Part shown: one piece after another, positions 57,319 to 64,000 of the stretch | Layout: the number at the start of each line of letters is the position of its first letter | How positions within the stretch are numbered: the first letter of the stretch is position 1 | Assembly (NCBI RefSeq): GCF_022539505.1 | Contig: NC_061514.1 | Location: forward strand, 243,958,124-244,022,123 | Origin: Lolium rigidum | Lineage: Eukaryota; Streptophyta; Magnoliopsida; Poales; Poaceae | Direction of reading: 5' to 3' | DNA: 64,000 bases | Notes under the pieces: model-generated | What the model saw: the letters and a program-made list of their open reading frames with translations, nothing else | What the model was told of the DNA's origin: nothing | Databases searched by the model: none | Program-made: the position numbers and the translations under genes

Positions 57319-59900
57319 GTGCATCATTAAAACTGCTGAGCCCATCTTAATGGCTATAAAGAAAGAACTTCTTGGGAGATAACCCATGTGTTATTTTGCT
57401 GCAATACTTTGTTTTATATTAGTGTCTTGGAAGTTGTTTACTACTGTAGCAACCTCTCCTTATCTTAGTTTTGTGTTTTGTTGTGCCAAGTAAAGTCTTT
57501 GATAGTAAAGTTCATAGTAGATTTGGATTACTGCGTAGTTTCAGATTTCTTTGCTGTCACGAATTTCGACCTGCCTCCCTGTAGATAGCTCAGAAAATTA
57601 TGCCAATTTACGTGCGTGATCCTCAGATATGTACGCAACTTTCATTCAATTTGGGCATTTTCATTTGAGCAAGTCTGGTGCCTCAATAAAATCCATCTTT
57701 ACGGACCGTTCTGTTTTGACAGATTCTGCCTTTTATTTCGCATTGCCTCTTTTGCTATGTTGGATGAATTTCTTTGATCCATTAATGTCCAGTAGCTTTA
57801 TGCAATGTCCAGAAGTGTTAAGAATGATTGTGTCACCTCTGAACATGTTAATTTTTATTGTGCACTAACCCTCTAATGAGTTGTTTCGAGTTTGGTGTGG
57901 AGGAAGTTTTCAAGGGTCAAGAGAGGAGGATGATATACTATGATCAAGAAGAGTGAAGAGTCTAAGCTTGGGGATGCCCCGGTGGTTAATCCCTGCATAT
58001 TTCAAGGAGACTCAAGCATCTAAGCTTGGGGATGCCCAAGGCATCCCCTTCTTCATCGATAAATTATCAGGTTCCTTCTCTTGAAACTATATTTTTATTC
58101 GGTCACATCTTATGTACTTTACTTGGAGCGTCTGTGTGCTTTTATTTTTGTTTTGTTCTCTGAATAAATACATGCTTGTGTGGGAGAGAGACACGCTCCG
58201 CTGGTTCATATGAACACATGTGTTCTTCGCTTTATCTTTTAGTGTTCACGGCGAAGGTTGAAACTCGCTTCGTTAATTGTTATATGGTTGGAAACGGAAA
58301 ATGCTACATGTAGTAATTGGTAGAATGTCTTGAATAATTTGATACTTGGCAATTGTTGTGCTCATGTTTAAGCTCTTGCATCATATACTTTGCACCCATT
58401 AATGAAGAAATACATAGAGCTTGCTAAAATTTGGTTTTCATATTTGGTCTCTCTAAAGTCTAGGTAATTTCTAGTATTGAGTTTTGAACAACAAGGAAGA
58501 CGGTGTAGAGTCTTATAATGTTTACAATATGTCTTTTATGTGAGTTTTGCTGCACCGGTTCATCCTTGTGTTTGTTTCAAATAACCTTGCTAGCCTAAAC
58601 CTTGTATCGAGAGGGAATACTTCTCATGCATCCAAAATCCTTGAGCCAACCACTATGCCATTTGTGTCCACCATACCTACCTACTACATGGTATTTCTCC
58701 GCCATTCCAAAGTAAATTGCTTGAGTGCTACCTTTAAAATTTCCATTCTTTACCTTTGCAATATATAGCTCATGGGACAAATAGCTTAAAAACTATTGTG
58801 GTATTGAATATGTACTTATGCACTTTATCTCTTATTAAGTTGCTTGTTGTGCGATAACCATGTTTCGGGGACGCCATCAACTATTCTTTGTTGAATATCA
58901 TGTGAGTTGCTATGCATGTCCGTCTTGTCTGAAGTAAGAGAGATCTACCACCTTTATGGTTGGAGCATACATATTGTTAGAGAAGAACATTGGGCCGCTA
59001 ACTAAAGCCATGATTCATGGTGGAAGTTTCAGTTTTGGACATATATCCTCAATCTCATATGAGAATAATAATTGTTGCCACATGCTTATGCATTAAAGAG
59101 GAGTCCATTATCTGTTGTCCATGTTGTCCCGGTATGGATGTCTAAGTTGAGAATAATCAAAATCGAGAAATTCAAAATGCGAGCTTTCTCCTTAGACCTT
59201 TGTACGAGGCGGCATGGAGGTACCCCATTGTGACACTTGGTTAAAACATGTGTATTGCGATGATCCGGTAGTCCAAGCTAATTAGGACAAGGTGCGGGCA
59301 CTATTAGTATACTATGCATGAGGCTTGCAACTTGTAAGATATAATTTACATAACTCATATGCTTTATTACTACCGTTGACAAAATTGTTTCATGTTTTTA
59401 AAATAAAAGCTCTAGCACAAATATAGCAATCGATGCTTTCCTCTTTGAAGGACCATTCTTTTTACTTTTATGTTGAGTCAGTTCACCTATCTCTCTCCAC
59501 CTCAAGAAGCAAACACTTGTGTGAACTGTGCATTGATTCCTACATACTTGCATATTGCACTTGTTATATTACTCTATGTTGACAATTATCCATGAGATAT
59601 ACATGTTACAAGTTGAAAGCAACCGCTGAAACTTAAATCTTCCTTTGTGTTGCTTCAATACCTTTACTATGAATTTATTGCTTTATGAGTTAACTCTTAT
59701 GCAAGACTTATTGATGCTTGTCTTGAAGTACTATTCATGAAAAGTCTTTGCTTTATGATTCAGTTGTTTACTCATGTCATTACCATTGTTTTGATCGCTG
59801 CATTCATTACATATGTTTACAATATGATCAAGTTTATGATGGCATGTCACTCCGGAAATTATCTTTGTTTATCGTTTACCTGCTCGGGACGAGCAGAAAC
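57319..59900 (+). other. non-coding tail of unknown-ORF gypsy copy 2
   Basis: About 2.6 kb, matching copy 1 and, inverted, the tail of the gag-only element. Internal PPT copies at 57963-57977 and 58021-58035. Confidence 0.8.
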
Positions 59901-59915
59901 TAAGCTTGGGGATGC
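59901..59915 (+). promoter_or_regulatory. polypurine tract of unknown-ORF gypsy copy 2
   Basis: TAAGCTTGGGGATGC directly before the 3' LTR. Confidence 0.82.
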
Positions 59916-61421
59916 TGATACGTCTCCGACGTATCGATAATTTCTTGTGTTCCATGCCACATTATTGATGATATCTACATGTTTTATACACACTTTATGT
60001 CATATTTATGCGTTTTCTGGAACTAACCTATTGACGAGATGCCGAAACGCCAGTTGCTGTTTTCTGCTGTTTTTGGTTTCAGAAATCCTAGTAACGAAAT
60101 ATTCTCGGAATTGGACGAAATCAACGCCCAGGTTCCTATTTTGCCCGGAAGCATCCAGAACACACGAGAACCGCCAGAGAGGGGGCACAGGCCCACCAGA
60201 CCATAGGCCGGCGCGGCCTGGGGGTGGCCCACGCCCCCCTATGGTATCGCCGCCTCGTTGACCCTCCGACGCCGCCTCTTTGCCTATTTAAGGGCCCTCG
60301 ACCTAAAACCACGATATGGAAAAGCCACGGTACGAGAAACCTTCCAGAGCCGCCGCCATCGCGAAGCCAAGATCTGGGGGACAGGAGTCTCTGTTCCGGC
60401 ATGCCGCCGGGACGGGGAAGTGCCCCCGGAAGGCTTCTCCATCGACACCACCGCCATCTTCATCAACGCTGCTTGTCTCCCATGAGGAGGGAGTAGTTCT
60501 CCATCGAGGCTCGGGGCTATACCGGTAGCTATGTGGTTAATCTCTCTCCTATGTACTTCAATACAATGATCTCATGAGCTGCTTTACATGATTGAGATTC
60601 ATATGAGTTTTGTATCACAATTCATCTATGTGCTACTCTAGTGATGTCATTAAAGTAGTCTATTCCTCATGCATGGTGTAAAGGTGACTAGTGTGTGCAC
60701 CATGTGGTTCTTGTCGTAGGCTATGATCATGATCTCTTGTAGATTGTGGAGTTAATTATCATTATGATAGTATTGATGTGATCTATTCCTCCTTCATAGT
60801 GTAATGTGGACAGTGTGTGCGCTATGTTAGTTCTTGGTTTATTTTGCAATGATCTATTATGCTCTAAGGTTATTTAAATATGAACATTGAATTGTGGAGC
60901 TTGTTAACTCCGGCATTGAGGGTTCGTGTAATCCTACGCAATGTGTTCATCATCCAACAAAAGAGTGTATGTAGCACATATGAGAAAGAGTTATTTATTA
61001 TGCGATCAATGTTGAGAGTGTCCACTAGTGAAAGTGTAATCCCTAGGCCTTGTTCCTAAATACTGCTATCACTGCTTGTTTACTGTTTTACTGCGTTACT
61101 ACTGCTGCGTTACTACTGCTTGTTTACTGTCCTGGGCAAAGCACTTTTCTGGTGCCGTTGCCACTACTCATACTTATTTATACCACATGTATATCACTAT
61201 CTCTTCGCCGAACTAGTGCACCTATTAGGTGTGTTGGGGACACAAGAGACTTCTTGCTTTGTGGTTGCAGGGTTGCATGAGAGGGATATCTTTGACCTCT
61301 TCCTCCCTGAGTTCGATAAACCTTGGGTGATCCACTTAAGGGAAACTTGCTGCTGTTCTACAAACCTCTGCTCTTGGAGGCCCAACACTGTCTACAAGAA
61401 TAGAAGCTCCCGTAGACATCA
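59916..61421 (+). repeat. 3' LTR of unknown-ORF gypsy copy 2
   Basis: 1506 bp, TGATACGTCTCCGACG to CCCGTAGACATCA. Inverted repeat at 60199-60246 with arms ACCATAGG and CCTATGGT, TATA-like TATTTAA at 60285-60291. Confidence 0.93.
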
Positions 61422-64000
61422 CGCACAAAGGCAGTTCTATGGTTTACAAACCTAGGCTGTTTTAGCGCCACAGATGCTAGACCTGAGGGGCCTCTCTCTG
61501 CAGAGGAGCAGGAAAAGTTTGAGAAGGTCGATGCCATGTTTAAGGCGGCCTTGTTCAGCATTCTTGGGGACAACATTGTTGACCCGTACACGGCTTTCGA
61601 CCATGGTAAAGATGCGTGGGATGCGCTCGAGGCCAAATTTGGGGTCTCAGACGCTGACACTGAATTGTATGTCATGGAGCAATACTATGACTACAGGATG
61701 ACTGATGAGCGCTCCGTGGTTGAGCAGGCTCATGAGATTCAGTCACTTGCCAAAGAACTCGAGCAGTTTAAGTGTACCTTACCGGACAAATTTGTGGCCG
61801 GTGGCATTATTGCCAAGCTTCCTCCTTCGTGGAGGAACTTTGCTACTTCTCTGAAACATAGACAAGAGTTTTCCGTTTCGGATCTCATTGGCTCGCTTCA
61901 TGTGGAAGAGAATGCGAGAGCAAAGGACACACGCGCTCGTAGTTTTGAGGGAGGTTCTAGTGCCAATGTGGTACTGAAGAAAAACTTCCAATCTCACAAG
62001 TCTAAGAATAAGAATAATGGAAAAGGCAAGTTTGACGAGAAGAACAAAGCCTCTAACTCAACCAACTTCAAGAGGAAGACTCCTTATAAGAAGAAAGGGA
62101 ACTGCCATGTTTGTGGCGCTCCTGGACATTGGGCTCCTGATTGCCCAGAACGCCATGATCGGCGTGGGAACAGCGGCAAGTCCGCAAATGTTGTTATTGG
62201 TGTTGATACTGAGATGAAGGACGTTGGGTACGGTACTTCTCCTACTGTCCTTTCAGTATGTAATTCTCCTGATTGGTGGATAGACACCGGAGCCAATACA
62301 CATGTATGTTCTGATGTCTCTATGTTTTCTTCTTATCAGGTCGCAAGGACTTGCTCCGTGCTGATGGGAAACGACTCACGTGCTTCTGTTCGTGGTGTTG
62401 GTACGGTGGATCTGAAGTTTACTTCAGGAAAGACCATCCAGCTAAAGAATGTGCAGCACGTTCCATCAATCAATAAAAATCTCGTTAGCGGATCACTTTT
62501 ATGTCGAGATGGTTTTAAGTTGTTGTTTGAGTCCAATAAAGTTGTAATTTCCAAGTGTGGACAATTTGTTGGAAAGGGCTATGTGTGCGGAGGCTTGTTC
62601 CGCTTATCTTTGTCAGACTTATGTACTCAAATTATTAATCATGTTTGCAATGATAGTGAGTCCGATATTTGACATTCACGACTTTGTCATATTAAATTTG
62701 GGTGCATGACGCGGCTAGCGAATATGAATATAATTCCGAAATTTGCTATTGTCAAGAAATCCAAGTGCCAAGTATGTGTGCAAGCTAAGCAACCACGTAA
62801 GTCTCACAAGACTGCGGAGGCAAGAGACTTGGCACCGCTGGAGCTTATACATTCAGATCTTTGTGAAATGAATGGTGAATTGACAAAATGAGGGAAAAGA
62901 TACCTCATGACTTTAATTTATGACTCTACTCGATATTGTTATGTGTACCTCCTGAAATCTAAAGATGAAGCTCTTAATTACTTCAAAATCTTTAAAGCTG
63001 AAGCAGAAAACCAACTTGATCGAAAGATCAAGCGGCTAAGGTCTGATCGTGGTGGAGAGTATTTTTGCAATGAGTTTGATTCTTTTTGGGCGGAACATGG
63101 TATTATCCATTGAGAGGACGCCTCCCTACTCACCTCAGTCAAATGGGGTGGCCGAAAGCAAGAACCGTACTCTAACTGATTTGGTTAACGCCATGTTAGA
63201 TACATCAGGTCTATCCAAGGCATGGTGGGGGGAGGCGATATTGACTGCATGTCATGTCATAAACCATGTCCCCACAAAGAACAAAACCATTACCCCGTTT
63301 GAGGAATGGGAAAGGAAAAGGTTGAAACTCACTTACCTATGAACTTGGGGCTGTATGGCAAAAGTAAATGTGCCAATACCCAAGAAGCGCAAGCTTGGAC
63401 CAAAAACCGTGGATTGTGTTCTTCTGGGATATGCATTTCATAGCATTGGCTACAGATTTTTTATAGTAAAATCTGAGGTATCCGACATGCATGTTGGTAC
63501 AATTATGGAGTCGAATGATGCGACTTTCTTTGAGGACATCTTTCCTATGAAAGAAACGTCTAGCTCATCAATTCAGGAGATGCCCAGTTCATCTACTCAG
63601 GGATTATTTCCTGAACCTACCATGGCTTTAGAACACTTTGATAATCATGTGGAGGATGACAATGAAGCTCCCAGAAGGAGCAAGAGACAGAGGACTGTAA
63701 AGTATTTTGGACATGATTTTACTGTGTACCTCGTGGATGATACTCCCACTTCTATTTCAGAAGCCTATGCATCTCAGGATGCTGACTACTGGAAGGAAGC
63801 TGTCCGTAGCGAGATGGATTCCATCTTAGCCAATGGAACTTGGGAGGTCACTGATCGTCCTTATGGGTGCAAACCTGTAGGATGCAAGTGGGTGTTCAAG
63901 AAAAAGCTTAGGCCCGATGGTACTATTGAAAAGTACAAGGCACGACTTGTGGCTAAGGGTTATACTCAGAAAGAAGGCGGATACTTCTTTGATACATACT
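61422..64000 (+). mobile_element. Ty1/copia element, 5' end cut by gypsy insertion, 3' end outside window
   Basis: Same family as 1-3872, with which it overlaps in integrase and RT. It begins inside gag at the LTR border of the gypsy element. LTR, PBS and the first gag residues are missing. Its TSD partner of the gypsy (expected CGCAC) is not in view. Confidence 0.88.
61422..64000 (+). pseudogene. copia gag-pol (gag to RT), few stops, partial
   Basis: One long frame from 61422: gag (WDALEAKFGVSDADTELYVM; PPSWRNFATSLKH), CCHC knuckle at 62103-62144 (CHVCGAPGHWAPDC), protease DTGA at 62283-62294, GAG-pre-integrase, integrase (CQVCVQAKQPR, RSDRGGEYF, QSNGVAESKNRTLTD) and the start of RT (CKWVFKKKLRPDGT, ARLVAKGYTQ). 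Breaks: TGA at 62669-62671 (for TGG), TGA at 62889-62891, an extra T near 63112 shifting the frame, and TGA at 63340-63342 (for CGA). The stops fit C-to-T decay of methylated DNA. This is the best-preserved gag-pol of its family in the window. Confidence 0.9.

Larger units (their letters stand above)
55405..61421 (+). mobile_element. unknown-ORF gypsy, copy 2, 5' LTR cut
   Basis: Same family as 44373-51121. The 5' LTR survives only from position 55405 to 56429; the first about 480 bases are lost to the left of the Athila-like insertion. PBS 56440-56457, intact ORF 56590-57318, tail to 59900, PPT 59901-59915, full 3' LTR 59916-61421. It lies in the gag of a copia element, whose sequence resumes at 61422. 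Confidence 0.92.

Noticed and set aside
1..64000. tRNA, rRNA or microRNA genes
   Set aside because: No tRNA cloverleaf with A and B boxes, no rRNA segment and no convincing long stem precursor was recognised by eye; a tRNAscan or Infernal search would decide.

Overview
This is nuclear DNA of a grass, almost certainly a Pooideae species. The evidence is BARE/Angela-type copia LTRs, Athila-lineage gypsy LTRs of Triticeae/Poeae type, and CACTA, LINE and retroposon remains, all in an otherwise gene-poor region. A Poeae source such as Lolium or Avena is my guess from the LTR variants, from memory only. More than 90% of the window is transposable elements, most of them nested in one another and bounded by target-site duplications (TSDs) that can be read directly.

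Layout. 1-3872: 3' part of a copia element (pol remains plus 3' LTR). 3873-5873: flank with a possible FANCI-like gene fragment and a minus-strand CACTA transposase remnant. 5874-31675: a complete BARE/Angela-like copia (RLC-A, TSD ATTTT) that split the CACTA. Nested in RLC-A is a second copia, RLC-B (8672-24094, TSD ATTAC). Nested in RLC-B is a minus-strand gypsy element (14736-21446, TSD AAGAC). A gypsy solo LTR (28874-30472, TSD CACGG) sits in the 3' LTR of RLC-A. 31676-32183: the other end of the CACTA. 32507-33144: a minus-strand B3-domain pseudogene. 33426-34782: a poly(A) retroposon with a 14-bp TSD.

35115-42941: the one intact host gene, a two-exon EXPERA-domain (TMEM97/sigma-2 receptor-like) gene on the plus strand. 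Its single intron was about 0.54 kb and is now 7.3 kb, because it holds a 5'-truncated LINE (itself hit by another retroposon) and a complete, nearly identical-LTR copia element (37762-42716, TSD GAAGC).

43467-43516 is a CACTA terminus running into a 100-N gap (43517-43616). To the right lies a minus-strand Athila-like gypsy with gag and protease (43617-55404), interrupted by a complete gypsy with an unknown ORF (44373-51121, TSD TACAG). Next comes a second copy of that unknown-ORF gypsy (55405-61421) whose 5' LTR is cut, and then the 5' part of a copia element (61422-64000) of the same family as the one at the window start.

Two signals go beyond ordinary TE annotation. First, differences between repeat copies, and many frame breaks, cluster at CAG and CTG trinucleotides (CAG to CGAG, CTG to CTCG or CTTG), while the host gene exons are clean. 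This looks like a consensus error at CHG-methylated sites. Second, the gypsy LTRs share a GC-rich inverted repeat, in most copies just upstream of the TATA box, whose arms change together between families; the same gypsy group carries three copies of its extended polypurine tract.
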